Source: Ilyomonas sp965277535
GTDB lineage: Bacteria; Bacteroidota; Bacteroidia; Chitinophagales; Chitinophagaceae
DNA: 64,000 nucleotides
Assembly (NCBI GenBank): GCA_965277535.1
Contig: OZ255825.1
Coordinates: 4,278,001 to 4,342,000 of the forward strand
Reading direction: 5' to 3'
Positions within the stretch are counted from its first letter, which is position 1. The number at the start of each line of letters is the position of its first letter. The position numbers were made by a program, and so were the translations under genes. Of this stretch, positions 1-9,220 are shown piece after piece. The notes under the pieces are model-generated. The model did not search any database, was not told the origin of the DNA, and worked only from the letters and a program-made list of their open reading frames with translations.

Positions 1-129
1 GCAGGCAGGGCATTCAACATAAGAAATAAGATGCGGCATGAAGGCAAAGAAAGTAAAGTTTCAGTTAAAAAGAAGCCTCTTTATCCATTGCCAAATTTCA
101 TTCTCCATCTTTGATTTATCTTTCCATCC
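1..129. other. Leader region with a partial GGCAGG repeat
   Basis: No gene is supported here. The first nine bases, GCAGGCAGG, match the right half of the CCTGCC-GGCAGG palindrome found complete at 1599, 29142 and 32516, so the window probably starts inside another copy. The rest is AT-rich leader before the DUF58 start at 130. Confidence 0.5.
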
Positions 130-1515
130 ATGAATGTGCAATCGAGCCTCAACCGCAGCTCACAACCTATTCGCCGCTTTTCGTTTTACTTACCTTTTAC
201 CTGGTATTTCGTGGTGTTTGTTCTTTGCTGCGTTGCTGGTTATTCGTGGATAAAAACGTTTCCGAAATTGCCGGATACCGCTTATGCCGACATCTTTCCT
301 TTGCTCTTGCACATTGCGTTTTGGTTTTTGATTATTTTTCTTTCAGTATCCCTTCTTTCAGTTTTATTTTCTTTTGTCTTTTTTTTAATAAAAAAAAGAA
401 AGGGGCAAACTCAATTTTTAGTTGAAACAAAACCTACCAAAACAGAAAATAAAGGGGGCAAACAGGAAGTATTTGTAAAAATTCTTCCGATCATCAAACC
501 GTTGTTGGGCTTTGTAAAAATTCGCTTGCAGTACGATGAGCAGCATGTTTCTAAAAAGTTTTCTTTGGTGGAACAAAGAGCCGCAAAGCTTGTCAGCACT
601 GCCATTGAAGGCACTTACAACTGGCAATTGCCGGCCATTAAAGAGTATCGCATTGAAAAAGCAGTGATTTATTTTGAAGATTTTTTTCAGTTTTTTTCGT
701 TCGCGCTTCCTATATCAACCAACAACCGGTTTTATACATCGCCGGGCGAAACGGAGGGCAAAACTATCAAAACATTTCCCCGGAAAACAGAAAATACAAA
801 TACCAGAATTGAAGAAATAAAGCGGGTGGAAGGCGAATATCTGAACTATAAAAATTTTGAAGGCAACGATGATGTGCGCCGCATTGTTTGGAAAATTTAC
901 GCCAAAAACAAAGAGCTGGTAGTGCGCATTCCTGAAGTGCTCGACCCTTATGCTTCGCATGTTTATTTATACGCTTCTTTTTATTCAGCATTTGGAAAAG
1001 ATTTGGGTGAAGTAATTGAAGTTCCGTTTTTAAATTATTACAAAACATTTGTGTGGAGCGTTTATCAGCAGTTAGTAAAACAAGGATTTGAAGTGAGATA
1101 TTTACCTGACCAATCATTTACTTCAACAGGAACAAGCGATGTACAACAAAACGTAAAATACAGCATAAGCATCAGCCATTGGCAAACCGATAAAGACGTA
1201 AAAACTTATGTGAATGCAAAAGATGCTGCGATGGTGATTGTATCGTCGTTAAACGATGCTGAAGAAGTAAAGCAATTGGCAGAACAATGGGGCAATGATG
1301 TTTCGTTCGTGTTCATTAAGCTAACCGATTGTTTGGGCAACCAACAGTTGGGCGATTGGCTGCAATGGCTGTTTGTAAAGAATGAACACGACACGGTAAC
1401 GGAATACAAACGCAAGTGGAACTTTGCTCTGCTTCGCTCAAAAATTGTAGACAATGAAAAGAAATTGAAAGCAGTTCTGCAACAGTTTGCAAAGGCCGAA
1501 GTAGTGGAAGCATGA
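130..1515 (+). CDS. DUF58 family membrane protein
   Basis: A 461-residue protein with two N-terminal membrane segments (about residues 18-40 and 55-86) and a long cytosolic part. At about residues 239-266 it has the DUF58 signature: a phenylalanine-glycine-D-D core followed by R-R-I-V-W-K and the sequence ELVVR, the family's conserved GDDxRxIxW region. DUF58 proteins are regularly encoded with MoxR AAA ATPases and membrane transglutaminases, as here, and are thought to act in chaperone-like or envelope assembly complexes; the exact role is unknown. The start ATG follows a leader with no clear Shine-Dalgarno site. First gene of the apparent operon that runs to 7545. Confidence 0.85.
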   Translation: MNVQSSLNRSSQPIRRFSFYLPFTWYFVVFVLCCVAGYSWIKTFPKLPDTAYADIFPLLLHIAFWFLIIFLSVSLLSVLFSFVFFLIKKRKGQTQFLVETKPTKTENKGGKQEVFVKILPIIKPLLGFVKIRLQYDEQHVSKKFSLVEQRAAKLVSTAIEGTYNWQLPAIKEYRIEKAVIYFEDFFQFFSFALPISTNNRFYTSPGETEGKTIKTFPRKTENTNTRIEEIKRVEGEYLNYKNFEGNDDVRRIVWKIYAKNKELVVRIPEVLDPYASHVYLYASFYSAFGKDLGEVIEVPFLNYYKTFVWSVYQQLVKQGFEVRYLPDQSFTSTGTSDVQQNVKYSISISHWQTDKDVKTYVNAKDAAMVIVSSLNDAEEVKQLAEQWGNDVSFVFIKLTDCLGNQQLGDWLQWLFVKNEHDTVTEYKRKWNFALLRSKIVDNEKKLKAVLQQFAKAEVVEA

Positions 1516-1517
1516 GT

Positions 1518-1629
1518 TGAACCACGAAGAAGGGAAGAAAAGAAGTTACGCAAAGTTTTCTTTTATTGTTCTTTGTGAACCTTCGTGTTCTTCGAGTCCC
1601 TGCCTACCGGCAGGCAGGTTTATGGTTCA
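1518..1629. repeat. Intergenic inverted repeat interrupted by a GGCAGG palindrome
   Basis: The left arm begins TGAACCACGAAGAAGG and the right arm ends with CCTTCGTGTTCTTCG followed, after an interruption, by TGGTTCA. The interruption at 1599-1618 is the 20-bp palindrome CCTGCCTACCGGCAGGCAGG. The same accacgaag/cttcgtggt hairpin family recurs at 20693, 28969, 32452 and 55845. It lies between the DUF58 and transglutaminase genes, and if read through it would be translated as LPTGRQ. Confidence 0.75.
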
Positions 1630-1668
1630 AACAAAACAATATTCAATCTTAAATATTATATATCCAAA

Positions 1669-4287
1669 GTGAAGATAGGACGAATTCATAGTTACAAAAA
1701 AGTGATTGCACAATTGCTGCTGCTGGTGTTGCCAACAGCAGCATTAGCGTTGTACGTGTTATGGGATGTGAACCGCTTTTATGCCATTCTACAAAATGAC
1801 TGGCTTTTGCAAGGCTGTTATTTTACGGCAGGGCTTGCCTTGTCAACCATATTTTATGCTTACCGGTTTCGCTTTGTTTCAACGCTGGCGGTACTTGCCT
1901 TGTTTTTCATCATCGCTTACAAATCGCTTGAAAATACGGTAGTGGGTGAGTTTGATACGTTTTTGGTTTCCATCAAATTTCTTATTTTTTCCATTTTGTT
2001 TTCTCTCGGTTGGCTGGCAGGTTATGGCTTCAGCCGCGCAAGATGGTTCACTGTTTTGTGGAGTGCGTTTTTACTCATCATTCAACTCGTTGTGGTAAGC
2101 CGTACTGCCGACATTAAAGCAAATGCAATAATAGCCGCTTTTGCGCCGGTGTTGGCGTATGCTGTGTACATCATTTACACTGCCGAACTCATCCGGAACA
2201 TGAACGAAGATGAGCGGGGCTTTGGCTGGTTTGTAACGAAACGAATTTTTGGTTTTGCCGTTATTTTGCTCATCATTATAACGGGGATCTTTTCCTTTTT
2301 TAATAAAGATTTCCTGGCGATTGAAAAGGAGTGGGGCGGCATGCAACCCGACTATAACAAGAAGGGCAACAGCGAAAGCATGACCAAGCAAAACAAAGAT
2401 GGTTCAATCAGTAATAAAGACCAAACAAAACTCACAGGCGGTTTAAGCAAAGGCAAACGGTTGGTGTTTGTAGCAAAGCTGGATAATTTTTTTCCGGATG
2501 GCAAAACGCCCAATCCGCTTTACTATACAGCTTATTATTATACCAAATTTGATACGTTTACCCAAACGTTTGAAATGGACACTTTAAACATGCCATCAAA
2601 CGATTTGTTCAAGCCAGATCCGGCGCGCATTCCCCTGTATTTTTCAAAGACAGATTCCACTGTAATTAAAAACACGAAAGCAACCCTGAACCGGAAAGTG
2701 ATTACAACAGATGTTTATAAAGTTGCGCTTTCGCCAGACGAATTTTTAGCGCCTTCTACCGCTTTTTCATGTCAGCCGATTGGTGTGCCGCCCGAATTCA
2801 GAGAGCAATACAAAAGTGCCTATCGGGCGAAGATGTGGGTGAGTGATTTGAACAGTGCTTATTTTATTTATAACCCTGCTGGCGACCCGATGCTGACTGC
2901 CTTTCAGGAACAGCGTTTTAATAAGTTGAGAGAAGTAACGGATTTTGCAGGATTGGAATCTCGCTTCAAGAGCTATTACACATTCATGCCGCACGATACC
3001 GATTACAACCGTATTACAAGATTGGCGCAGCAAATCACAGTCAATGCTCATACGCCCATTGATAAAATGCTTGCCATCCGCAATTATTTTTTAAGCAAAG
3101 ATGAGTTTGGTCAGCCTTTATTTAAGTACTCAGATAATCCGGGTATTCCGGGCATTCCATCAGCCAATAAGCTCAATTATTTTTTGTTTGAAAACCGCAA
3201 AGGTTATTGCGCTTATTATGCCGGAGCGACTTTGTTTATGCTTCGTGCCTTAGGCATTCCATCACGCATTGCGGCTGGCTTTTTAACCATTGACCGAAGC
3301 AGCAAAAACCCAGGCTGGTATTGGTTTTACGAAGACCAGGCACATGCGTGGGTGCAGGCGTATTTTCCGGGTTATGGCTGGATGGATTTTGATACCACCA
3401 TTCCTGATGTGAACGTGCAACAAGCTTCGCAGCCCGACCAAACGCCGCCGCTTGATATGCAGCCGGTTTACTTTGTAGCAGATGGAACGGTTGTGCAAAC
3501 CGATACCATCGCGAAGCGGATTAGGATGAAGATTAAAAATTTGTTGTATCACGATAAAACTTACACTGTTGCTGACGCGGTTGATGTAACAGTTGATGCA
3601 TCGCGTGCCATCATTTCGGCAGACAGCGCAACGGTTGCGTTAAGTGTGGTGAAGAAAGGAATGCACATCACCGCCGCATCGTTCGCCGAGGTTTTAAAGA
3701 ACATCAATGCAACGGAAAAAGATGACGTTTCTTCTATCATAAAAAAAGTTCCGAATCCTGTTCCGGTTGATGAAATTAAAATCATAGAAACGGATGTTGC
3801 CAAAAAGAACGCAAAGAAAAAGCCTTCATCTGAAGGCGAGCCGGTTGATTGGCTTCGTGTGCTCTGGATAACGTTAAGTGGCATTGGTATTTTCTTGTTG
3901 GCACTATTTGCTACGCCTTATTTCATTTGGGTGTACCTGAATAATAAGGCAAAAACAAACCGAACCACAAAAGACGCTGCTTTTGACAAATACAATGCAG
4001 CCTTATTTTACTTGCATCAATTGGGTTATGCCCGTTCGGGTTTGGGACCGCAACAATTTGCACAGGCCACCGATCAACAATTCGGAACTAATTTTTCTCT
4101 ATTCAGCAACGTGTATCAAAAGATGAAGTACAGCAATGCGTCTTTATCAGCAAGTGAACAACAAACGGTGCAATCTTTCTATCCAACCTTTATTCAAAAA
4201 GTAAAAAGTAAAATACCTGCAAAACAAAGAATGGGTAAGTTTTTAAATATTTACAACACAATCCAATATTTTACATCGCCTAAATAA
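1669..4287 (+). CDS. Transglutaminase-like membrane protein (TgpA type)
   Basis: The protein has a cluster of N-terminal membrane helices (first ~210 residues), a periplasmic part with a transglutaminase-like fold, a further helix at about 729-755 and a cytosolic tail of DUF4129 type. The Cys-His-Asp triad is visible: C514 in GYCAYYAG, H559 in QAHAWVQ and D573 in WMDFD. I start it at the GTG at 1669 (VKIGRIHS) because the longer frame from 1585 would translate the GGCAGG palindrome (SLPTGRQ). The start is uncertain, since there is no Shine-Dalgarno. It sits 5 bp before the MoxR ATPase gene, a pairing common to this family. Around residues 760-765 the sequence AKTN derives from a copy of the GCAAAAACAAA word. 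Confidence 0.88.
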   Translation: MKIGRIHSYKKVIAQLLLLVLPTAALALYVLWDVNRFYAILQNDWLLQGCYFTAGLALSTIFYAYRFRFVSTLAVLALFFIIAYKSLENTVVGEFDTFLVSIKFLIFSILFSLGWLAGYGFSRARWFTVLWSAFLLIIQLVVVSRTADIKANAIIAAFAPVLAYAVYIIYTAELIRNMNEDERGFGWFVTKRIFGFAVILLIIITGIFSFFNKDFLAIEKEWGGMQPDYNKKGNSESMTKQNKDGSISNKDQTKLTGGLSKGKRLVFVAKLDNFFPDGKTPNPLYYTAYYYTKFDTFTQTFEMDTLNMPSNDLFKPDPARIPLYFSKTDSTVIKNTKATLNRKVITTDVYKVALSPDEFLAPSTAFSCQPIGVPPEFREQYKSAYRAKMWVSDLNSAYFIYNPAGDPMLTAFQEQRFNKLREVTDFAGLESRFKSYYTFMPHDTDYNRITRLAQQITVNAHTPIDKMLAIRNYFLSKDEFGQPLFKYSDNPGIPGIPSANKLNYFLFENRKGYCAYYAGATLFMLRALGIPSRIAAGFLTIDRSSKNPGWYWFYEDQAHAWVQAYFPGYGWMDFDTTIPDVNVQQASQPDQTPPLDMQPVYFVADGTVVQTDTIAKRIRMKIKNLLYHDKTYTVADAVDVTVDASRAIISADSATVALSVVKKGMHITAASFAEVLKNINATEKDDVSSIIKKVPNPVPVDEIKIIETDVAKKNAKKKPSSEGEPVDWLRVLWITLSGIGIFLLALFATPYFIWVYLNNKAKTNRTTKDAAFDKYNAALFYLHQLGYARSGLGPQQFAQATDQQFGTNFSLFSNVYQKMKYSNASLSASEQQTVQSFYPTFIQKVKSKIPAKQRMGKFLNIYNTIQYFTSPK
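3949..3959 (+). repeat. Over-represented 11-mer GCAAAAACAAA (first of 24 copies)
   Basis: Exact GCAAAAACAAA starts at 3949, 13343, 15395, 26103, 29248, 34733, 49084, 55960 and 56550 on the + strand. Its complement TTTGTTTTTGC starts at 5569, 7548, 16203, 19592, 21497, 25700, 28950, 37707, 37885, 44079, 45672, 53149, 53345, 54310 and 59430. A sister word with a C at position 7, GCAAAACCAAA, starts at 23735, 26601, 27102 and 32398 (+) and at 10901, 20076, 24539 and 25507 (-). Ten of the 24 main copies are intergenic. In genes for soluble segments the sense strand carries GCAAAAACAAA (Lys/Asn/Thr codons); in signal peptides and membrane helices it carries TTTGTTTTTGC (Phe/Val/Leu codons). Confidence 0.8.
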
Positions 4288-4292
4288 AAAAT

Positions 4293-5282
4293 ATGGAAAC
4301 AGCTACAATGCAGACAGGAACAGAAGAAGCCGTTGCTAACATACAAAAGTTAGTGGATAACATTGAAACCGTGATTCGTGGCAAGCGTACGCAAATTCAA
4401 CTCATTCTTACAGCGTTATTTGCCAAAGGACATGTGTTGATTGAAGACAATCCGGGCACAGGAAAAACGGTGATGGCAAAAACATTGGCGCAAAGCATTG
4501 CTGATGGCAAACACAGTGGTGGCGCGGATTTTAAGCGCATACAGTTTACCCCCGATTTGCTGCCGATGGATCTAATTGGTTCACATATTTTTGATGATAT
4601 AAAGAAGGAATTTATCTTTAAAAAAGGTCCTCTTTTTTGCAATGTTTTACTGGCGGATGAAATCAACCGTGCGTCGCCAAAAGTGCAAAGTGCGTTGCTG
4701 GAATGTATGGCTGAAAATCAAATCACAATGGGCGATGTAACGTATCCATTGGAAGATATGTTTTTTACCATCGCAACGCAAAACCCAATTGAAATGGAAG
4801 GTACTTATCCTTTGCCTGCGGCGCAGTTGGATAGGTTCTTTATTAAAATCTTTTTTGGTTATGTGGATGAAGCCACAGAACTGGACATTTATAAAAATTA
4901 TCTCGGCATTCAAAACAATTTGCAACACGTTCGGCAAGTGTTAAGTATGAATGAAATTTTGTTGTTACAAAGTGAAGCAGAAAATGTTTTTGTGCACGAC
5001 GAAATTGTAGCTGCGGTTCGCAACATTGTTTGGAACACGCGCCGCAACCCCGACATTGTGCTTGGCGCATCTACCCGAAGCGGCATTACTTTTTTAAAAT
5101 GTTTAAAAGCGTTTGCACTTGTGAATGGAAGAACTTTTGTAACCGAAGATGATTTGCAAACGATGACGCCCGCTGTGCTTGACCACCGTTTGATTTACAG
5201 AAATAAAGAAGCAAAACAAAAAGCTTTAGCAGGCATCTTAAACAAAGAAACCGACAGGTTAAGCAAGTTGAAAATTGGATAA
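4293..5282 (+). CDS. MoxR family AAA+ ATPase
   Basis: A 329-residue single AAA+ domain of the MoxR group. The Walker A motif is GTGKT at residues 55-59 (context EDNPGTGKTVMAKTLA), and the Walker B acidic pair is D122-E123 in LLADEINRA. Sensor residues lie in the TQNP and LDRFF segments, and the C-terminal lid ends in DHRLIYRNKEA. MoxR ATPases act as chaperones for the assembly or activation of partner complexes and are usually encoded with DUF58 proteins and transglutaminases, both of which are immediately upstream. The gene starts 5 bp after the transglutaminase stop, which indicates co-transcription. Confidence 0.93.
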   Translation: METATMQTGTEEAVANIQKLVDNIETVIRGKRTQIQLILTALFAKGHVLIEDNPGTGKTVMAKTLAQSIADGKHSGGADFKRIQFTPDLLPMDLIGSHIFDDIKKEFIFKKGPLFCNVLLADEINRASPKVQSALLECMAENQITMGDVTYPLEDMFFTIATQNPIEMEGTYPLPAAQLDRFFIKIFFGYVDEATELDIYKNYLGIQNNLQHVRQVLSMNEILLLQSEAENVFVHDEIVAAVRNIVWNTRRNPDIVLGASTRSGITFLKCLKAFALVNGRTFVTEDDLQTMTPAVLDHRLIYRNKEAKQKALAGILNKETDRLSKLKIG

Positions 5283-5347
5283 GTGCATGATATGATTGAT
5301 TGCTTGCTGTAAAGTATAATTATTCATCGTTTCAAAAAAGAGATAAA

Positions 5348-5551
5348 ATGGAAAGAGTGAAGAGATTATTTATTGATGTGATAAACGATTCTGCCCTTGC
5401 AGAATTGAAAGCAATGGAAGACGCAAACAAAATAAAAATCCTAAATGCTGAAGAGTTGTTGCGGTTGAAAGAAAAGCGAAATGAAATTTGGGAAGAACTT
5501 GAAAATTATACCTATGAAAACATTCTGAAAAACATTAAGAACAGTGCATGA
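5348..5551 (+). CDS. Small hypothetical protein (67 aa)
   Basis: I do not recognise a family. The start at 5348 (MERVKRLFIDV) is preferred to an upstream in-frame ATG at 5300 because it follows a purine-rich GAGATAAA stretch and removes an unlikely tail. The protein is charged and predicted largely helical, with an ELLRLKEKRNEIWEELENY segment of coiled-coil character and no membrane segment. Its stop overlaps the next start as ATGA, so the two genes are probably translationally coupled. It sits between the MoxR ATPase and a secreted protein, so it may belong to that operon's function. Confidence 0.65.
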   Translation: MERVKRLFIDVINDSALAELKAMEDANKIKILNAEELLRLKEKRNEIWEELENYTYENILKNIKNSA

Positions 5552-7545
5552 AGAAGTGGTTGCTACTTTTTGTTTTTGCCTTTTATTTTATTTCATTCGT
5601 TACAGCGCAAGACAATGCGGCGGCGCGTTATGAAATTAACGCCAAGCGCATTGGTGTGAATCCAACTGATAAAGATGCGCTTCCGCGAAGCCGCGAGTTC
5701 ATTCGCTTAGACAGCACATACTATGTTGGCTGGATGTACGAAGGCATGTATAAATACGATAGAAGCGCTGATTTTTTAGGCTACAAAAATGCCACCGTTC
5801 CTTTACATAAATCTTTGGTTTTATTGAATAAAGATTTTGGTTCGGTGCTGCGCAATATCAATTCTTCCGTTGCTTTTTTTTCGGAAAATATAAAGCTCTT
5901 TCAGGATTATTTTATGATTGTAAATGCCCTGAAAGAATGTTATGATAATATTGAAATGCCCGATTCGGTGATGGCTTTGTTGGACGATGTTGAGCAATAT
6001 CATTTTCAACGCGATTTTTTTGGCTTGTACGAACAACGCGCCTGGGAATATCATCGCAACCGTTTCTTCACTTCCGATAAATATTCTTTTCTAAAAAATT
6101 CAGTTGCCGAAAATGAGCAACAGGCTTTCGCCATTTGTTATCAGGGATTTGCTTCTATCGAAAAAAACAAAGCCATAAATGATGCATGGTATGGTGCTTC
6201 GCAAAGCATTCAGGACAGGCTTCGCATCTATCATTATCTGGCTTTGTTGCACTGTTATAACAAGAACTATGACAGCAGTGAATACTACTACCAACAACTT
6301 GCGCAGGGTGGTATGGTATCTTGGAATAACTACGGCGGAATGCAAAGTGAGATTGGCAACTTTGCCACCGCCAAAGAATATTTTGCAAGAGATGAATTTG
6401 GTTTAGGACATGGGTTTTTAAACGAACCCTTTTATTATCTTCCCATTCTTCATATATATAGCGGCAAGCCAAAAGAAGCCATTCAAATGTGCAGGGACAT
6501 TATCGCTCAAAATGGCTCTACGCCTGGCTTTGGCTGGTACAACATTGCTTTGGCAAGAGGTTATTTGTATGATGGGCAATTGGATAGCGCCAGCATTGCG
6601 TTGAACAAAGCAGCCAATTTTAAAGAGCTTCATATCGGCACAACGCTTACACAAACACAATACGATTTTACTATCAATTTATTAAAGGTTCAATTGCTTG
6701 ATAAAGGCATTTCACAAATCAAGTTTGTAAACAGAGGCTGGTGGTATTCATTAACCGCATTGTATGAAATCGCTTCGTTAAAACTGCAAAAATTAATGCA
6801 GGAATATGTGGTAGTAAATCAACTGGCTGCTGACCCCGACAGAGTAAGATTGGTGTATGATTTATTTTGTGCTGAATCAACCACAACGTTTGATGATGCC
6901 TGGTATTTATTAAAAAATTTCAGTCCAAAGTATTTTATAAAGAAATACCAAACCTATCAGCAAACTGATAAGCGTGAAAACATGCAACGGTATTTTAAGT
7001 TGTTTGAATCGCAGTTTAAATGGGAGAACGGAGATAAAGCTGATGCACGTAAAGATTGGGATTGGATGATAAAAACAACAACCTTGGACACTGCTAACGA
7101 AAAACTGTTTTTAGGACGTTTGTATGAAGACGCAGGTGCCGCTTATAAAAAAGCAGACGAAGCCCAATACAACGGATATTGCAATTTGCTAATGAGCGTT
7201 TATCCGCAACTGATTCCTTATTCAGGACTTTCTGTGCCGCTGCAATTGTCGGTTTCAGGAGATGACAACGAAACAACGCAACAGGTAATTCACGATTTAA
7301 AAGGATGTAACATTCAGTTTACCGATAATAATTCTTATGCGCCTTCCGCCTCGGTTTCATTCACCCAAAAAGGCGATAAATACCTGGCAACAATTAATGT
7401 AAAAAATGAAAATGGAAAGCCAATTGTCTCCAACGAAAAACTAATCTTTAAAAAGCCAGAAGGTGTTGGCGGTGAGCTTGCCTTGCGCTTGTTTGGAAAA
7501 GGCGGAAATATTGTGTTTGAAATACCGCAAAGCAACAATGAGTAA
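5548..7545 (+). CDS. Secreted TPR-like protein
   Basis: A 665-residue exported protein. Residues 1-20 form a signal peptide (KKWLLLFVFAFYFISFVTAQ, cleavage near TAQ); a TTTGTTTTTGC copy encodes part of its core. The mature part is rich in aromatic and alanine helices of tetratricopeptide style, for example the segments around LCIYHYLALLHCYNKNYDSSEYYYQQ-like residues 225-255 and KEAIQMCRDII near residue 310. The last ~90 residues look more beta-rich. No enzyme motif is seen. It is the last gene of the DUF58/MoxR operon, so it may be an envelope partner of that system; this is inference from position. Confidence 0.7.
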   Translation: MKKWLLLFVFAFYFISFVTAQDNAAARYEINAKRIGVNPTDKDALPRSREFIRLDSTYYVGWMYEGMYKYDRSADFLGYKNATVPLHKSLVLLNKDFGSVLRNINSSVAFFSENIKLFQDYFMIVNALKECYDNIEMPDSVMALLDDVEQYHFQRDFFGLYEQRAWEYHRNRFFTSDKYSFLKNSVAENEQQAFAICYQGFASIEKNKAINDAWYGASQSIQDRLRIYHYLALLHCYNKNYDSSEYYYQQLAQGGMVSWNNYGGMQSEIGNFATAKEYFARDEFGLGHGFLNEPFYYLPILHIYSGKPKEAIQMCRDIIAQNGSTPGFGWYNIALARGYLYDGQLDSASIALNKAANFKELHIGTTLTQTQYDFTINLLKVQLLDKGISQIKFVNRGWWYSLTALYEIASLKLQKLMQEYVVVNQLAADPDRVRLVYDLFCAESTTTFDDAWYLLKNFSPKYFIKKYQTYQQTDKRENMQRYFKLFESQFKWENGDKADARKDWDWMIKTTTLDTANEKLFLGRLYEDAGAAYKKADEAQYNGYCNLLMSVYPQLIPYSGLSVPLQLSVSGDDNETTQQVIHDLKGCNIQFTDNNSYAPSASVSFTQKGDKYLATINVKNENGKPIVSNEKLIFKKPEGVGGELALRLFGKGGNIVFEIPQSNNE

Positions 7546-7580
7546 TGTTTGTTTTTGCCTTATTTTTTGGTTATGCCATA

Positions 7581-7615
7581 TAACGCTGACAGGGTTTAAA
7601 ACCCTGTCAGCGTTA
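7581..7615. repeat. Palindromic repeat, 17-bp perfect arms
   Basis: TAACGCTGACAGGGTTT, one base, then its exact complement. It lies between two converging genes, where it could also end transcription, although it has no long T run. A diverged copy with 15-bp arms occurs at 41750-41782, so this is a repeat family and not simply a terminator. Confidence 0.85.
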
Positions 7616-7625
7616 TAAGTTAGTT

Positions 7626-8432
7626 CTACATACCTGGCAGCTTAATGTTGTTCTTTTTTAAATCCTCAATCAACTGCTCCTGAATCTTCACTTTCGCATC
7701 CTGAAAACCATGTGCATTTATCCAAACATTTACCGTGATTCTAAAACCATCCGGTTCAATGGTACTAATGCCGATGCGGCTTTCGGGCGATTTTAAAATT
7801 GACTGCATGTTGGCAATTGAAGATTGCAAAACCGCTTCAATTTGTTTGTAATCGGCGGCAAAGGAAAATTTGAAATCCACGTCCAATCTTCTAAGTCCTT
7901 CGCGACTGATATTAGTAATCACTTCGTTGGAAAGCTTGCTGTTGGGAATAATAACTGTGCGGTTATCATACGTGGTAACAACGGTGTAAAATATTTCGAT
8001 GGCTTCTACAATACCTTCCTGGCCTTGCGCAATGATGCTATCGCCAACGCGAAACGGTTTCAGCAATAAAATTAAAACGCCGCTGGTAAAATTTTGCAAT
8101 GTACCCGAAAGAGCGAGACCTGCAGCTACACCGATGGCCGCAAGCAAACTGGCAAATAAAGTAAGCTTTACATTTAGTTCCTGAAGGATAGCAAGAAACA
8201 AAAGCAGTTGCAAAGCTGCTTCGATAAGGCTTAATAAAAAGGGACGGAGGGAAGCATCTAAATTGCGTTTGTCGAAAATTTTATGTAATCTTCCAATAAC
8301 TAATTTTATCAACCAGATACCAACTAAACCGATGATAATCGAAATGATAATGCTAGGGCCATTGGTCATCAGCCAGTTGTAAGCTTTGTCGTAAAATTGC
8401 TCAATACTAAAGTCTCTTACTTTTATTATCAT
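7626..8432 (-). CDS. Small-conductance mechanosensitive channel (MscS family)
   Basis: A 268-residue protein with the MscS layout. There are N-terminal membrane helices at about residues 28-48 and 65-85, then the pore-lining helix rich in glycine and alanine (AIGVAAGLALSGTLQNFTSG, about 92-115). The beta domain follows with FRVGDSI and the conserved GIVEAIEIFYT and NRTVIIPNSKLSNEVI segments. The C-terminal alpha/beta domain ends near residue 268. MscS channels open under membrane tension and release solutes during hypo-osmotic shock. It is a compact form of about the E. coli MscS size. It converges with the upstream operon across the palindrome at 7581. Confidence 0.93.
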   Translation of the reverse strand: MIIKVRDFSIEQFYDKAYNWLMTNGPSIIISIIIGLVGIWLIKLVIGRLHKIFDKRNLDASLRPFLLSLIEAALQLLLFLAILQELNVKLTLFASLLAAIGVAAGLALSGTLQNFTSGVLILLLKPFRVGDSIIAQGQEGIVEAIEIFYTVVTTYDNRTVIIPNSKLSNEVITNISREGLRRLDVDFKFSFAADYKQIEAVLQSSIANMQSILKSPESRIGISTIEPDGFRITVNVWINAHGFQDAKVKIQEQLIEDLKKNNIKLPGM

Positions 8433-8514
8433 ATTGCAGCAATTTCAAAAAATTATGCCATTGTTCAATTGAAAATTGAGGAATAAAAGGTTTCCTAACG
8501 TATCATTAAAAATT

Positions 8515-8555
8515 AATTAAACGTTTGTTTAATTTTCTATAGTTGTTTAACTTTG
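8515..8555 (+). promoter_or_regulatory. tetR promoter with overlapping palindromic operator
   Basis: A Bacteroidota-type promoter is visible: TTTG at 8524-8527, a 20-bp spacer, then TAACTTTG (TAnnTTTG) at 8548-8555. Transcription should start near 8562, just before the GTG at 8569. The palindrome AATTAAAC-GTTT-GTTTAATT at 8515-8534 covers the upstream element. Its core TTAAAC-N4-GTTTAA recurs twice over the efflux operon promoter at 13492-13528, pointing to autoregulation and shared control by TetR. Confidence 0.75.
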
Positions 8556-8568
8556 AAAGAAAAAGAAA

Positions 8569-9201
8569 GTGAAGACGGCAATTGATAAGCGTGAGCACAT
8601 TATGAACACTGCTGTTTCGTTATTCGCTACCAAAGGCTTTGAAGGAACATCGGTGCGCGACATTGCGGCGGCGGCAGATGTGAATCTGGCGATGATACAT
8701 TATTACTTTGGCTCGAAAGAAAAGCTGTTTGAAAGTATTGTTGATTTTAATGTTTCTTACACGGGCAATATGCTGGATGAAGTGGTGAACAACGCGTCTC
8801 TAACTGCTCTTCAAAAGGTGGAAAAAGTAATTGATATTTATGTAAAGCGCTTGTTCAATAATCGCGAATTTCATAAGGTTTTGCACCAGGAGTTGATGTT
8901 GAACCAGCGTGAAGATTTGGGCAAAGCGATATTGAATGTACTGGCAAGAAACTCGGATGTTATTATAAAAATTATTGAAAGCGGCATTCGTAAAAAAGAG
9001 TTTAAAAAAGTAGATGTTCCGCTTACAGTTGCTTCGCTTACCGGAACATTAAATGCAGTATTACTGTCGAAAAAAATATGCCGGTACTTTTTGTTTAAAG
9101 AATCGGATACTGAGCAAGTACCTTACGAAAGCGAAAGCTTCCAAAAGCGCGTTGCCGATCATCTGAAACAATTACTACATGCGCATTTGGTTAAACTTTA
9201 A
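8569..9201 (+). CDS. TetR/AcrR family transcriptional regulator
   Basis: A 210-residue TetR-type repressor with a GTG start. The N-terminal helix-turn-helix (residues ~8-54) is typical: MNTAVSLFATKGFEGTSVRD, then AAAADVNLAMIHYYFGSKE. The C-terminal ligand domain carries no recognisable specificity signature. It converges on an EmrB/EmrA/TolC-type efflux operon across a shared terminator. Matching palindromes (TTAAAC-N4-GTTTAA) lie over its own promoter and over the efflux operon promoter, so it very probably represses both and is released by a pump substrate. That regulatory link is inferred from operator identity and position. Confidence 0.93.
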   Translation: MKTAIDKREHIMNTAVSLFATKGFEGTSVRDIAAAADVNLAMIHYYFGSKEKLFESIVDFNVSYTGNMLDEVVNNASLTALQKVEKVIDIYVKRLFNNREFHKVLHQELMLNQREDLGKAILNVLARNSDVIIKIIESGIRKKEFKKVDVPLTVASLTGTLNAVLLSKKICRYFLFKESDTEQVPYESESFQKRVADHLKQLLHAHLVKL

Positions 9202-9220
9202 AATGGTACGAAAAAGCGGT

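Noticed and set aside
1585..1668. N-terminal extension of the transglutaminase gene
   Set aside because: It translates the GGCAGG palindrome (LPTGRQ) and the hairpin arm; a GTG at 1669 fits the conserved start of the domain better.
7581..7615. Simple intrinsic terminator
   Set aside because: A second copy at 41750 with the same sequence and no T-tail shows it is a repeat family; termination may be a side effect.
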